Part shown: positions 8,082-17,626 of the stretch, one piece after another
How the letters are laid out: every line of letters starts with the position of its first letter
How positions within the stretch are numbered: position 1 is the stretch's first letter
DNA from: Chthoniobacteraceae bacterium
GTDB lineage: Bacteria; Verrucomicrobiota; Verrucomicrobiia; Chthoniobacterales; Chthoniobacteraceae
DNA: 64,000 nucleotides
NCBI GenBank assembly: GCA_947471505.1
Contig: CANIWM010000013.1
Coordinates: 26,510-90,509, forward strand
Direction: 5' to 3'
Program-made: the position numbers and the translations under genes
The notes under the pieces: generated by a model
Seen by the model: the letters and a program-made list of their open reading frames with translations, nothing else
The model's database searches: none
What the model was told of the DNA's origin: nothing

Positions 8082-10847
8082 ATGAAAACATTCGCCTTCC
8101 TCGCACTCGCCATCACCGCATCCGCTGCGGACATGTTTCCGTTTCAACTCCCGTGGGACGACGCCACGCCCTCGATCACAAATGTGTCGTGGCTGAACGA
8201 CAAACCCGCCGGGCGCGACGGCTTCGTTTCGGTGAAAGACGGGCATCTTTTCGCCGGGGAAAAGCGTCTGCGCATCTTCGGCGTGAACATGTGCTTTTCG
8301 GCGAACTTCCCCAAGCACGACGATGCGGAAAAGGTCGCCACTCGGATGGCAAAATTTGGCATCAACTGCGTCCGCTTTCACCACATGGATATGTTCAGCG
8401 CCCCGAGCGGCATCTTTGCAAAAGACGGGCGCACGCTCGACGCCGAGCAACTCGACCGGCTGGACTATTTCATCGCCGAGCTAAAAAAGAACGGCATCTA
8501 CGCCGACCTTAATCTCCACGTCTCCCGCACCTACCCCGACCGCACGAAGGACGAGAAAAAAGGCAACCCTCAGTTTGATAAAGGCGTGGACAATTTCCAC
8601 GCCCCCATGATCGCTCTGCAAAAGGACTACGCCCGCGACCTCCTCACGCACGTCAATAAATACACGGGAAACCCATACACCGCCGAACCCGCCGTCGCTC
8701 TCGTCGAAATCAACAACGAGAACGCCCTCGGCTTCCAGTGGTTCGCTGGAGAACTGGACAATCTGCCGCAACCATACCACGAAGACCTCGAAGCACAGTG
8801 GGGTGCGTGGATCTTAAAGAAGCACGGCACGGATGAAGCGGCCCGCAAGTCGTGGGCAGAAGGCGCTCGCACGGGTGGAGAAGAGCTTTTGGCTTTCACA
8901 GCGTCCACTTCCACATCAGCACCGGACGGAAACGCGCCTTTAACAATCAAAAGTGCGTTGTTAGCGACCGATAACGCCTACATAACGACCGAAGACAGTT
9001 TTTCGGAAACCATCGAGACATTATCAATTCCCGCTAATGCCTTAGCAAAGACCAACAACGCATTTGCAGAAACTTTTTCCTCATTTGCAGAAACCATTAA
9101 CACATGCGCAGATACGGTTCCTGAAAAAGCAGAAACCGATAAGCCTTTAGCAACCTCAGGAGAAGGAAAGAGTCCTTGGTTTTTTGAAACCCATTCCCAA
9201 GCAAGCGCCAAGGGAACTACACAAGAGGGCAAAGTGTCTCTGATTGTGGAACGCGAGGGCGCAGAAACGTGGAACGTGCAGTTCTCAAGAAGCATCGGAT
9301 CGTTAAAAGAGGACAGCTACGAGGTAAAGTTCCGCGTAAAGGCACCTAAAATGATGCAAGTGTCCGTGCTACTCCAGCAAGCGCAGCCGCCGTGGAAGGT
9401 CTTGTCTTCGGCAAATGTGAAAGCGGGGCCGGAGTGGCGGGAAGTGTCGGTGAATTTGAAGCCCTCGGCCCCGGATGAGAAGGCAAGGCTGACCATTAGC
9501 GGCATGGGGCGGACTGTGGGGACGTTTGAGTTTTCGGATTTTTCCATGCGCACGGCAACGATTGATGGCGCTCTGGTGCGCGATGACAAAGGGCGCGTTC
9601 CAATGCTGAAAAAGGGCAATCTTCCCCGCTCCACCACGGCAAAACAGCGCGATTGGCAGGAGTTTATTTGGGACACGGAGACGGTGTATTGGAACGGGAT
9701 GCGCGATTTTCTCCGCAAAGAGCTGGGGGTGAAGGTGCCTATCGTCGGGACGCAGGGATTTTGGAGTCCGGGGCATGTGCAGGCGGGCATGGATGTGATC
9801 GATTCGCACGCATATTGGCATCATCCGAACTTCGAGGGCGGCGACTGGAATCTGGAGAAGTGGACGATCAAAAACGAGCCGATGGCCGGGGCAAAAGACG
9901 GAGGCACGTTGCCGGGATTGGCCGCGCAGCGCGTGGCAGGGAAGCCGTTCATCTGCACGGAATACAACCACTCCGCGCCGAACACTTACGGTGCCGAGAC
10001 GGCCCCGCTACTGGCGGCGTTTGCGGCGTTGCAGGATTGGGATGGGGTGTTCCTTTTCGCCTACTCGCACGGCGACAAGTGGCAGCAGGAGCACTTCGAC
10101 AGCTTCTTCGACATCGCGAGGCATCCGGTGAAGATGGCGACGCTGCCGGGGGCGGCGGTGAGTTTTAGGAGGGGGGATGTGGAGCGCCATTGGGAGACGT
10201 GTCGTGTTGAAATTCCGTTTAGGGATGCCCTCACTACGGCACTGCGGAGCGGCCCTATCGTATCAAACAAGTTTAAGGAACCGGTTTTGCCATCCACGGT
10301 CTGGCAGCGGCAGCTCGCATACCGAATTAGCAGGGATGTGGCATCGCTCAAGGTCGTTCACGAACCACCATACAAAGGGTTTCGACACCGTGATTGGTGG
10401 CAGGCAGCGGCAACATCGATGCCATATGTCGCAACGGCGGGGCTCATTATTTTTGATACCCGGCTGAGTCCGACGTTCGGGTCAGGAACAGTAATCTCAA
10501 CCCGGCAAAACTGGATCTGTCTTCAAGAGACAATTCTCGATCCGCAGCCTGGCGACATATTCTCCGAGAATTGCAAACACATCCTCATCACCGCCACCGG
10601 CGACATCGCGAATACCGACATGGGCTGGAAGAATGCGGAGAAGACCACGGTGGGGCGCGATTGGGGGAAGGCGCCGGTGTTGGTCGAGGGGCCGGCGGCA
10701 AAGATTGAGTTGCGGCGGGGCGGGAAGTTTAAGGCGTGGGCGCTGGATGAACGCGGTCAGCGCCGCGAGGAAATCACGGTGATGGATGGGAAATTGGAAA
10801 TCGGCCCGCAGTTTAAGACGCTGTGGTATGAGGTGGAGCGGCAGTAG
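8082..10847 (+). CDS. Secreted glycoside hydrolase with inserted carbohydrate-binding-like domain
   Basis: 921 residues with a signal peptide (about 1-16). A GH5-like TIM barrel begins near residue 30 (LRIFGVNMCFSANFP, VRFHHMD). The predicted acid/base is Glu213 in EINNEN and the nucleophile Glu627 in CTEYNHSAPN, the clan GH-A arrangement. Between them, residues about 365-490 form a beta-rich segment resembling a CBM4/9-type domain, preceded by an Asn/Thr/Glu-rich linker (coded about 8935-9175) clearly lower in GC than its surroundings. The C-terminal 200 residues (ILITATGDIANTDMGW) form a beta domain seen in large verrucomicrobial hydrolases. The substrate is probably a plant or algal polysaccharide but cannot be assigned. 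Confidence 0.8.
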   Translation: MKTFAFLALAITASAADMFPFQLPWDDATPSITNVSWLNDKPAGRDGFVSVKDGHLFAGEKRLRIFGVNMCFSANFPKHDDAEKVATRMAKFGINCVRFHHMDMFSAPSGIFAKDGRTLDAEQLDRLDYFIAELKKNGIYADLNLHVSRTYPDRTKDEKKGNPQFDKGVDNFHAPMIALQKDYARDLLTHVNKYTGNPYTAEPAVALVEINNENALGFQWFAGELDNLPQPYHEDLEAQWGAWILKKHGTDEAARKSWAEGARTGGEELLAFTASTSTSAPDGNAPLTIKSALLATDNAYITTEDSFSETIETLSIPANALAKTNNAFAETFSSFAETINTCADTVPEKAETDKPLATSGEGKSPWFFETHSQASAKGTTQEGKVSLIVEREGAETWNVQFSRSIGSLKEDSYEVKFRVKAPKMMQVSVLLQQAQPPWKVLSSANVKAGPEWREVSVNLKPSAPDEKARLTISGMGRTVGTFEFSDFSMRTATIDGALVRDDKGRVPMLKKGNLPRSTTAKQRDWQEFIWDTETVYWNGMRDFLRKELGVKVPIVGTQGFWSPGHVQAGMDVIDSHAYWHHPNFEGGDWNLEKWTIKNEPMAGAKDGGTLPGLAAQRVAGKPFICTEYNHSAPNTYGAETAPLLAAFAALQDWDGVFLFAYSHGDKWQQEHFDSFFDIARHPVKMATLPGAAVSFRRGDVERHWETCRVEIPFRDALTTALRSGPIVSNKFKEPVLPSTVWQRQLAYRISRDVASLKVVHEPPYKGFRHRDWWQAAATSMPYVATAGLIIFDTRLSPTFGSGTVISTRQNWICLQETILDPQPGDIFSENCKHILITATGDIANTDMGWKNAEKTTVGRDWGKAPVLVEGPAAKIELRRGGKFKAWALDERGQRREEITVMDGKLEIGPQFKTLWYEVERQ

Positions 10848-10852
10848 CGAAT

Positions 10853-10928
10853 GTTTGGAGTTCCGCCTTTAGCGGTTCCTCGCTCACATTTCACGCAGCC
10901 ACAGCCGCCTGAAGGCGGAACTCCGAAC
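10853..10928. repeat. Intergenic palindrome
   Basis: Arms at 10853-10875 and 10904-10928 are imperfect inverted repeats centred on GGAGTTCCGCCTT. It starts a few bases after the hydrolase stop codon and has no T-rich tail, so it may shape the 3' end of that transcript or be a mobile REP-like element. Confidence 0.75.
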
Positions 10929-10978
10929 GGCCCTTTTTGCCCTTTGCCACGCACCGCGAAGCTCGCCATCCTACCCGC

Positions 10979-11860
10979 ATGTCCGTGCCACAAAACACCA
11001 TCGCCATCGTCTATGATTACGACCAGACGCTCTCGCCCAATTACATGCAGGACGAGGTGCTCTTTCCTGCCTTCGGGATTGATCCTCCGAAGTTCTGGGC
11101 GCGCTGCCAGGCGCTCGTCCGCGAGGATGGCTACGACAGCGAACTGGCCTACCTGAAGGCGCTGCTCGATTGCCTCGACCTCGACCGCCCCACGAACGCA
11201 CGGCTCGCCGAGCTAGGCGCAGGGCTGAAGTTTTACCCCGGCCTGCCGGAGATGTTCGACGAGATGCGCACCGGCCTCCTGCGCCCCGATCACGAGATGC
11301 TGGGGATCAAAGTGGAGCATTACATCATCAGCAGCGGGCTCAAGGCGCTCATTGATGGCTCACGCATCGCGCCTTACATCAAGGCCGTGTTCGGCTGCGA
11401 GTTTGCCGAGGATAAAAGCGGGCACATCGTTTTCCCCAAGCGCGTCATCAGCCACACGCAGAAGACGCAGTTCCTCTTCCGCATCAACAAAGGGCTCCTC
11501 GACTACACGCAGGACGTGAACGACCACATGCCGCCGGAGATGCGCCCCGTGCCGTTCGACCACATGATTTACGTCGGCGACGGCCCCACCGACGTGCCGT
11601 GCTTCACCGTCGTCCGCCAATACGGCGGGCACGCCATCGCCGTGTATAATCCGGGGGATAAATCGCGGACGAGCTTTCGCAAATGCTACCAGCTCGTCGG
11701 CACCGCAGACCGAGTCCGCCACATCGCCCCCGCCGATTACCGGGCAGGCAGCCACCTCCGGCTCTTGCTGGATCAAATGGTCGGCGAAATCGCGGACCGC
11801 ATCGTCGCGCGGCGTCAGCGCGACGTGGAGGAAACCACCGTGCGAGCGCCGAAGCACTGA
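10979..11860 (+). CDS. HAD-superfamily hydrolase
   Basis: 293 residues from the ATG at 10979. HAD motif I is VYDYDQTLSP near residue 10 (nucleophile Asp, then the +2 Asp), motif II is YIISSG, the lysine of motif III is probably in the FPKRVISHTQKTQF region, and motif IV is YVGDGPTDVPCF. The cap between motifs I and II is helical. Phosphatase activity is expected; the substrate is unknown. The gene is followed after 80 bp by a small lipoprotein gene on the same strand, but nothing else indicates its pathway. Confidence 0.82.
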   Translation: MSVPQNTIAIVYDYDQTLSPNYMQDEVLFPAFGIDPPKFWARCQALVREDGYDSELAYLKALLDCLDLDRPTNARLAELGAGLKFYPGLPEMFDEMRTGLLRPDHEMLGIKVEHYIISSGLKALIDGSRIAPYIKAVFGCEFAEDKSGHIVFPKRVISHTQKTQFLFRINKGLLDYTQDVNDHMPPEMRPVPFDHMIYVGDGPTDVPCFTVVRQYGGHAIAVYNPGDKSRTSFRKCYQLVGTADRVRHIAPADYRAGSHLRLLLDQMVGEIADRIVARRQRDVEETTVRAPKH

Positions 11861-11940
11861 GCTTGCTCCCCGCAGCCGACTGCGCTATCCATCCTGCATC
11901 CAGGCCAATCCGGCAGGGACAAACAACACATACAAATCAT

Positions 11941-12093
11941 ATGAAACACATCATCGCACTCGTCGCCATCGCCTTCACACTCGGAGCTTGCTGCTCGAAA
12001 GACGGCACATGCCCACTCACCGGCAAGAAGAAGGCAGCCGCAGCCGATAGCTGCTGCGCCGCCAAAGGCCCTGCCTGCAAGCACAAGCATTAA
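11941..12093 (+). CDS. Small cysteine-rich lipoprotein
   Basis: 50 residues. A short signal peptide ends in a lipobox (TLGACCSK), so Cys17 or the adjacent Cys should be lipidated and the mature product would be about 33 residues. It has seven cysteines (CC, TCPLTGKK, SCCAAK, ACKHKH) and ends in a His/Lys-rich tail, which suggests metal binding. A strong terminator follows at 12118. The function is unknown; the size and Cys pattern support a real gene. Confidence 0.7.
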   Translation: MKHIIALVAIAFTLGACCSKDGTCPLTGKKKAAAADSCCAAKGPACKHKH

Positions 12094-12117
12094 TCTCGGC
12101 CCACAAAGCTGACTCAC

Positions 12118-12152
12118 AAAAGGCGCACTGGAAACGGTGCGCCTTTTCGTTT
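12118..12152. terminator. Bidirectional Rho-independent terminator
   Basis: An 11-bp perfect stem (12118-12128 with 12137-12147) ends in TTTTCGTTTT on the plus strand and begins with AAAA, so it can serve both the lipoprotein gene and the convergent sigma-factor gene. Confidence 0.85.
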
Positions 12153-12154
12153 TC

Positions 12155-12772
12155 TCACCCCTCCAGATACACCCGCAGCTTCTCGCGCAGATCACTCCGC
12201 GCACGGAAGAGCAGGCTCTTCACCGCTGGCACGCTCAGCTTCAAAATCTCCGCGATCTCCTCATAGCTCACATCCTGATAGCGCCGCAGCACCAGCGCCA
12301 TCCGCTGAGACTCCGGCAGCTCCTGAATCGCCCGCTCGATAGCGTCCTGATGCTCCGCATCCAGCATCGCACGGTCCGGCGATTTCACCGACTCATCGGC
12401 GTGCTGAAACTGGAAGTCCTCCCCGTCGTCCTTCGTCTCCAGCGGCAGCGTCCCGCGCCGAATCCGGCGGCGCGATTCATTAAAGACGAGGTTCTTCATG
12501 ATCGTGAACGCCCACGTCGTGAACTTTGCCGCAGGCTCCCAGCGCGGCGCGCTTTTCCAAATGCGCAAAAACACCTGCTGCGCGATGTCTTCGGCCTCCG
12601 TCGCATCGTCAATCATCCGCGCCACCGTATTCACGATGCGACTTTGATGCGTCTCCACAAGCTCCCGAAACGCATCCACATCGCCATCCTTCACACGCAG
12701 CATCAGCCGAAGATCGCGCGCAGCGTCTTCCTCGGCGGGAGATGTTGGGTCGGTGCTGGCTTCTTCGTTCAT
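12155..12772 (-). CDS. RNA polymerase ECF-type sigma factor
   Basis: 205 residues from the ATG at 12772. Region 2 covers about residues 25-95 (AEDIAQQVFLRIWKSAPRW) and region 4 about 145-200 (SYEEIAEILKLSVPAVKSLLFRARSDL), the helix-turn-helix that reads the -35 element. No anti-sigma gene is adjacent: the neighbour upstream is a divergently spaced glycosyltransferase on the same strand. It is distinct from the second ECF factor at 46859, which has a different region 2. Confidence 0.92.
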   Translation of the reverse strand: MNEEASTDPTSPAEEDAARDLRLMLRVKDGDVDAFRELVETHQSRIVNTVARMIDDATEAEDIAQQVFLRIWKSAPRWEPAAKFTTWAFTIMKNLVFNESRRRIRRGTLPLETKDDGEDFQFQHADESVKSPDRAMLDAEHQDAIERAIQELPESQRMALVLRRYQDVSYEEIAEILKLSVPAVKSLLFRARSDLREKLRVYLEG

Positions 12773-12845
12773 GTGCAACTGCGCGGCAGGCCAGCGCAGG
12801 TTGAGAGATGAACCCGCGCCGTGGCAAATGGTTTCACGGATTCTG

Positions 12846-14117
12846 TCATTCAGCCGACAGCTCCACTAGCCGCTCCGCCAGCCGCGTCATGGAAAAATCG
12901 CGCGCGACTGCGGCACGGCCTGCGTCTCCGAGAGCCCGAGCGCGAGCTGGATCGCGCAGTAGCGCTTGCAGTGCAGCGGCGAGATTTTCCACGAAAGCGT
13001 CTGTCTCGAACAGCACGCCGCCGCCCGTCGCCTCCACGATTTCTGGGAATGCCGAAGACGCCGGGAGCACCACAGGTGTGCCCGCCGCGAGCGCCTCGAT
13101 GACATACATCCCGAACGCCTCGCTATACGTCGCCGGAACAGAAAACACCGTGACGCTGGCAAGAAACGCCTGCTTCTCCGGGAGCGAAACATTGGGCAGC
13201 CACTCCACCGCATCCGCGCAACCCGCCGCACGCAAACGCGCCTTCAGCGTCTCCACGTACTTCGCATCGCCATCCGTCATCGAGCCCGCACAGCGGAGGC
13301 GAACTTCGGGCATTGCAGCGTGGAGTAAAATGAACGCCTCGACGAGCATCCCGATCCCCTTCCCCGGCACGAATCGCGCGAGATACCCGATAGTGAGTTG
13401 CGAGTCGCGCGGCAGTGGTTCGGGGATCGTCACACCGTTGGGAATCACGCGCAACTCATCCGCCGCCCAGCCGAGCCGACGCGCCATCAGCTCGGCAAAA
13501 TAGCGGCTCGGCGCGACCCACGCCGTCGCATCGCGCATTCGCTCGGAGAGGAGCTTCCACGTCTCGCTCGCAGCCGGGCCGAGTCCGTCAATGAAGCTGT
13601 CTTCGCCTTGCAAGAAGCCGATCACTGGCACGCCAAGCTCCGCTCGAATGCGCCGCGCCAGCCCGGCTTGCAGCGCGGTGGAGAGCCACACGACATCGGG
13701 CTTTGCACCGTCGAAGGCGATGCGCAGCCACGCGATGAGTTCCTCGATTTCCGATGCCTGATTCCCCAGCTCGCCGCGCAACATCGAGAGCGTCATCCCG
13801 GCAACTTCCGGCCCGCCCGTGCGTGCTGCTTTTCCCGCGAGCAGTCGCAGCAGTGGACGTGCGCTGAGCAGCCGGTCGAGCCAGCGCGGCATCTTGCGGA
13901 GGAAGGGCACTTTCTCCCGCAGATACGTGCTCACACCGCCAAAGAAGATCGGCGTCTCCGGCGTCGCCGCGCTCTCGTCGAGCGTGAGCGGGAGATACAT
14001 CGGCAGCATCACCGCGCGATGCCCGAGGCGGTTGAGTTCCTTCGCCAGCGCATTGTCGCGCATACAAACTCCGCAGTGGTAGCTGCCCGTGCCGGGCGTG
14101 AGCAGGACGATGTTCAT
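12846..14117 (-). CDS. Glycosyltransferase, GT4-like
   Basis: 423 residues. The N-terminal Rossmann domain begins MNIVLLTPGTGSYHCGVC and the C-terminal nucleotide-sugar domain contains IGYLARFVPGKGIGMLVEAF and the E-x7-E motif (SEAFGMYVIEALAAGTPVV), the hallmark of the family. The ATG at 14117 overlaps the stop of the upstream PQQ-propeller gene (ATGA), so the two are translationally coupled. Donor and acceptor are unknown; a cell-envelope glycan role is inferred. Confidence 0.88.
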   Translation of the reverse strand: MNIVLLTPGTGSYHCGVCMRDNALAKELNRLGHRAVMLPMYLPLTLDESAATPETPIFFGGVSTYLREKVPFLRKMPRWLDRLLSARPLLRLLAGKAARTGGPEVAGMTLSMLRGELGNQASEIEELIAWLRIAFDGAKPDVVWLSTALQAGLARRIRAELGVPVIGFLQGEDSFIDGLGPAASETWKLLSERMRDATAWVAPSRYFAELMARRLGWAADELRVIPNGVTIPEPLPRDSQLTIGYLARFVPGKGIGMLVEAFILLHAAMPEVRLRCAGSMTDGDAKYVETLKARLRAAGCADAVEWLPNVSLPEKQAFLASVTVFSVPATYSEAFGMYVIEALAAGTPVVLPASSAFPEIVEATGGGVLFETDAFVENLAAALQALLRDPARARALGDAGRAAVARDFSMTRLAERLVELSAE

Positions 14118-15397
14118 TTCGCGCGCAGGTCGTAGCAGACGAGCCGCCGCTTCCCTTCGTTCTGCGAGACGTAGAGCCGCCCATCGGCGAGCGCAGGCAG
14201 CGTCCACGTCTCCGGCGCGTGGAAGAGCTTCGTGCGAGAGATCACGCGCCCGCCGCTTCGCGTCAGCTCCAGCCACGCGAGGTCGCCAAATTCCCCGAGG
14301 CACAGCACCCCGTCGCCCGTCGCCAGCAAGCTTGCCCGGCCAAACGCGCCGCCGAGGTCATCGCGCCATAATTGCTTCCCCGTCGCCACGTCGTGCGCGG
14401 TGAATTCCGCCAGCCGCTCGCTCATTCCGGCGGAGCCGAAAACCGCGCCGTCGCGCACCAGAGGCGTCATCCAGTAAAGCCCGAGTTGCGCATCCATCCA
14501 TGCCGTCTTCGTGGAGAAATCAGGCGCGATTTCCACGCACAGCCCGCCCGCCGTATATGCCTCGGAGACAAACACCCGTGCCGGATTCGCAGACACAAGC
14601 ACGGGCGACGATGCGTTCACCGACTCCGCCATTTCCGCACGATGGGCCGCGCTGGCCAGCACCTTGCCCGTCGCCGTCTCGATGACGAGCAGCCCGCCCG
14701 TCGGCGGACGACTCTGCCCGCCCGCAAACACCAGCACGCACTCCTTCCCGTGAATCGTCGCAGGCACCGACGACGCATAGCTGGCACCCCACTCGTGCGT
14801 CGTCGTCCAGAGCTTCTTCCCCGTCGCCACATCGAGCGCCGCAGTCTGGAGCGGTAGCCCATTTTCCTTCCCGCCGAGCTGCACGATGAGCCGCTGCCCG
14901 ACGACAAGCGGCGTCGAGCCGAAGCCGAAAAATGCAGGCTGCATCTCGAACTCCCGCGCACAATCGCGCTGCCAAATCACCTTCCCCGTTGCCAGCTCCA
15001 GCGCCGTCAATTTCCCCGTGACGCCAAACGTGAACACGCGCCCTTCCGCCACGACCGGGCTCGTCCTTGGCCCCAGCCCGCCTCCGTAGCGAGGCTGATA
15101 CCGCGCCGGGGAACGCTGCACCCACTGCTGCTCTCCCGTCGTCGCATCGCGGCTCTCGATCACCTCGTTTTCTCCCTGCCGGTGAAACACAATCACGCGC
15201 CCGCCCACAATCGCCGGACCGCCCATGCCCTCGCCCTTTTCCATCTCCCAAAGCACGGGCAACTTCTCCGGCAGCTCGCGGCGGAGGCCTGTTTCCGGCG
15301 TGGTGCAATTATCCACCGGCCCCAAAAGGCGCGGCCAATCAGCGGCGTGAGTGGCAGCAGCGAGCGCAGCGGTGACGAGCAAAAGACGGAGTATCAT
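14114..15397 (-). CDS. Secreted PQQ-like beta-propeller protein
   Basis: 427 residues with a signal peptide (about 1-18). Propeller repeats of the PQQ type are visible, for example ALELATGKVIWQRD, ALDVATGKKLWTTTHE and THDVATGKQLWRDD, each ending in the W-bearing strand of a blade. Such proteins in this phylum are periplasmic or outer-membrane scaffolds, and a dehydrogenase activity is not demonstrable. The stop codon overlaps the start of the glycosyltransferase gene by 4 bp. Confidence 0.85.
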   Translation of the reverse strand: MILRLLLVTAALAAATHAADWPRLLGPVDNCTTPETGLRRELPEKLPVLWEMEKGEGMGGPAIVGGRVIVFHRQGENEVIESRDATTGEQQWVQRSPARYQPRYGGGLGPRTSPVVAEGRVFTFGVTGKLTALELATGKVIWQRDCAREFEMQPAFFGFGSTPLVVGQRLIVQLGGKENGLPLQTAALDVATGKKLWTTTHEWGASYASSVPATIHGKECVLVFAGGQSRPPTGGLLVIETATGKVLASAAHRAEMAESVNASSPVLVSANPARVFVSEAYTAGGLCVEIAPDFSTKTAWMDAQLGLYWMTPLVRDGAVFGSAGMSERLAEFTAHDVATGKQLWRDDLGGAFGRASLLATGDGVLCLGEFGDLAWLELTRSGGRVISRTKLFHAPETWTLPALADGRLYVSQNEGKRRLVCYDLRAK

Positions 15398-15448
15398 GCC
15401 CGCTGTGATACGCAGCGCGCTCCGCCGCGTAAATGCGTGAGTGCGGCG

Positions 15449-16852
15449 CTAATCCTCCGCCTTCTCCCCCGCTGGAGCCATCTTCACGAGCTTCGGCGAA
15501 AATTGGCCCATCACATCCACGAGGTCCGTCTGTGCGGCCATGACGGTGTGGATGTCTTTATAAACGCCGGGATTTTCATCCAGCCCCGCGCTGAGCAGCT
15601 CCACACCAGCGGCGGCGAGCTGCTTCTTCACGGCACTCCAAGTGAACGACTGCATCGCTTTCGTCCGGCTCATCACGCGGCCTGCGCCGTGCGATGCGCT
15701 GTTCAGCGAATCGGCGTTTCCGCGTCCTCGCACGACGAAACCGGGCGTCGCCATGGAGCCGGGAATGACTCCCATGACGCCAGCTCCGGCGGGTGTCGCG
15801 CCTTTGCGGTGGACGATCACTTCCCGCCCGAAGTGCTGCTCTTTCCACGCGAAGTTGTGGTGGTTTTCAATATCCAGCAGCACGGCGGCGCTCACCTTTT
15901 TCGTGATGTGGCGATGGATGCACGCGTGGTTCGCTGCGGCGTAGCGGCCCATCAGCTCCATCGCCGCCCAATACTCCGCGCCCGGCTCGCTCGTGAGATC
16001 GAGCCACGCGAGATGCTTGAGCTGCGCGGGGAGCTTCGCGTGGCGGTCCATCGCGATGCGGCTGTAGTGCTGGCAAACTTGCGCACCCGTCCCCCGCGAT
16101 CCGCTGTGCGAGAGCAGCGCGAGATACGCACCGGGGGGGATGTCGCGCCCGTCTTCCGCAAAACGCAGCGACTCCGCCGCGTTCACCGTGAACTCGCCGA
16201 ATTCGACGAAGTGATTCCCAGTGCCGGACGTGCCGAGCTGCTTCCACGCTTTCTCGCGAAGGTGCTTGGTGATTGGCGAGACGCTCCAATCGTCGTCCAT
16301 GACATCGTGATTCCGCCGCGCCTGAAACTCTGCGCCCATGCCGAAGCGCGTTTCGTCTTCGATGATGTTTGCCAGCCGGTCGCGCATCCCCGCCAGCGTG
16401 CTCGCCTTCCGCTCAAAAACGGTCAGCTTCATCCGGCAAGCGATGTCCACCCCGACGGCGTAAGGAATCACCGCGCCCTCTGTCGCCAGCACACCGCCGA
16501 TGGGCAAGCCGTAGCCCACATGCGCATCGGGCATGAGCGCGCCGGCAACGGAGATCGGTAGCGTGCAAGCATTCGCAAGCTGCGCGACCGCAGCCGCATC
16601 GAGCCCCTCGCCCCATTGACGCCACGGCGCAGGAACCTCGCGCATGGAAAATGAAGGCTCATAAAGCTCGCGCGCCAGCGCTGCACGCAGCGGGTCGCCG
16701 AGAAAAGCCTCCGGCTGCGCGACAATCGCCGCCATCTCCTCCGGCAGCCGAGCCATCGCCCCGCCACTCTCCCGCAGCGCCACGATGAAGGCCCCAGCCT
16801 CCGCCAGCGCCGTCTCCGGCACTCCCAATTCGATCAGTTGTTTTGTGTTCAT
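15449..16852 (-). CDS. rtcB: RNA-splicing ligase RtcB
   Basis: 467 residues from the ATG at 16852, somewhat longer than the 408 of E. coli. RtcB joins RNA 2',3'-cyclic phosphate or 3'-phosphate ends to 5'-OH ends using GTP and Mn2+. Seen: PDAHVGYGLPIGGV (Asp109, His111), GVDIACRM with the metal Cys139, GTSGTGNHFVEF and SHSGSRGTG metal-ligand segments, and the guanylylated His in SHGAGRVMSR. No archease or RtcA is adjacent. The leader GATTACTTTT just before ATGAACACA is shared with the gene at 18455, and a palindrome separates it from the HNH gene upstream. Repair of cleaved tRNA or rRNA is the likely role. Confidence 0.95.
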   Translation of the reverse strand: MNTKQLIELGVPETALAEAGAFIVALRESGGAMARLPEEMAAIVAQPEAFLGDPLRAALARELYEPSFSMREVPAPWRQWGEGLDAAAVAQLANACTLPISVAGALMPDAHVGYGLPIGGVLATEGAVIPYAVGVDIACRMKLTVFERKASTLAGMRDRLANIIEDETRFGMGAEFQARRNHDVMDDDWSVSPITKHLREKAWKQLGTSGTGNHFVEFGEFTVNAAESLRFAEDGRDIPPGAYLALLSHSGSRGTGAQVCQHYSRIAMDRHAKLPAQLKHLAWLDLTSEPGAEYWAAMELMGRYAAANHACIHRHITKKVSAAVLLDIENHHNFAWKEQHFGREVIVHRKGATPAGAGVMGVIPGSMATPGFVVRGRGNADSLNSASHGAGRVMSRTKAMQSFTWSAVKKQLAAAGVELLSAGLDENPGVYKDIHTVMAAQTDLVDVMGQFSPKLVKMAPAGEKAED

Positions 16853-16878
16853 ATTTGTAAAAGTAATCCAGCCGAGCC

Positions 16879-16958
16879 GTAGCTGCGACGCCCTCGTCGC
16901 AGTAAGTGCCAGCGGCGCCACGCCGCACCAAGCTCCGGCGACGAGGCGTCGCAGCTAC
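16879..16958. repeat. Palindrome between rtcB and the HNH gene
   Basis: Arms at 16879-16900 and 16938-16958 (GTAGCTGCGACG and its complement) differ by one base. The distal arm carries the stop codon of the HNH gene (TAG, 16955-16957), so the repeat may have trimmed the end of that gene. Confidence 0.85.
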
Positions 16959-17536
16959 ACTAAAAAGTGCTCCCAGTCCCGCACCCCGTGCGGATTCCGA
17001 ATCAGCACCGTCGCAGGCATCGTCTTCGGCACCGCAGGCTTGCGCAGCAGCGTGAGTCCAGCCTCCGCAGGCGTCTTGTTTGCCTTCCGGCTATTCACCT
17101 CGCGATGCGCCAGCACGCAGTTCTCCCAATCCGTCCGCCCGCCCCGCGAGCGCGGCACGACGTGGTCAATGTTCCCCTCCCCCACCTTCAGCCGCTGCCC
17201 CGTATATTGGCACACGCCGCTATCCCGCTCCCACAGCGCCCGCCCGGAAAACGCCCGCCGCCGCATCGGCACGCGCGCATAATTCGCAGCCACCACCACC
17301 GTCGGCACCCGCAGCTCCCCGCGCACCGTCTTCACCGCCCGGTCCTGCTCGCGCACCGCCAGCGCCAGCCAATCCGCCCACAGCACCGGAGTCATCGCGC
17401 CATCCGCCCCAATATCCAGCCCCGAAGCCGCCCCGCTCGCCATCATACAAAACGCCTCCGCAGGCGTCTTCACATGGATCGCCTGCCACGCGCGGTTGAG
17501 CACGAGCACTACGGGGAGTTGAAGAAAATCTTGCAT
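16955..17536 (-). CDS. HNH endonuclease
   Basis: 193 residues from the ATG at 17536. The HNH core is near residues 110-160: CQYTGQRL, then NIDHVVPRSRGG with the catalytic His, WENCVLAHREVN and the closing NSRKANKTP. The first zinc knuckle is degenerate (one Cys where CxxC is usual). The N-terminal 90 residues resemble the helical lead of stand-alone bacterial HNH proteins. It lies in a minus-strand group upstream of rtcB; its leader ATCTATTTTTACC partly resembles that of rtcB. The target (DNA or RNA) is unknown. Confidence 0.85.
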   Translation of the reverse strand: MQDFLQLPVVLVLNRAWQAIHVKTPAEAFCMMASGAASGLDIGADGAMTPVLWADWLALAVREQDRAVKTVRGELRVPTVVVAANYARVPMRRRAFSGRALWERDSGVCQYTGQRLKVGEGNIDHVVPRSRGGRTDWENCVLAHREVNSRKANKTPAEAGLTLLRKPAVPKTMPATVLIRNPHGVRDWEHFLV

Positions 17537-17626
17537 GGTAAAAATAGATGAGCGCCAAGCGACGGGCACACCACGAGTGCAGAGCGGTGTTCGTTCGTTT
17601 GTTTTGGGGAGAAAAGAGCGCACGGG

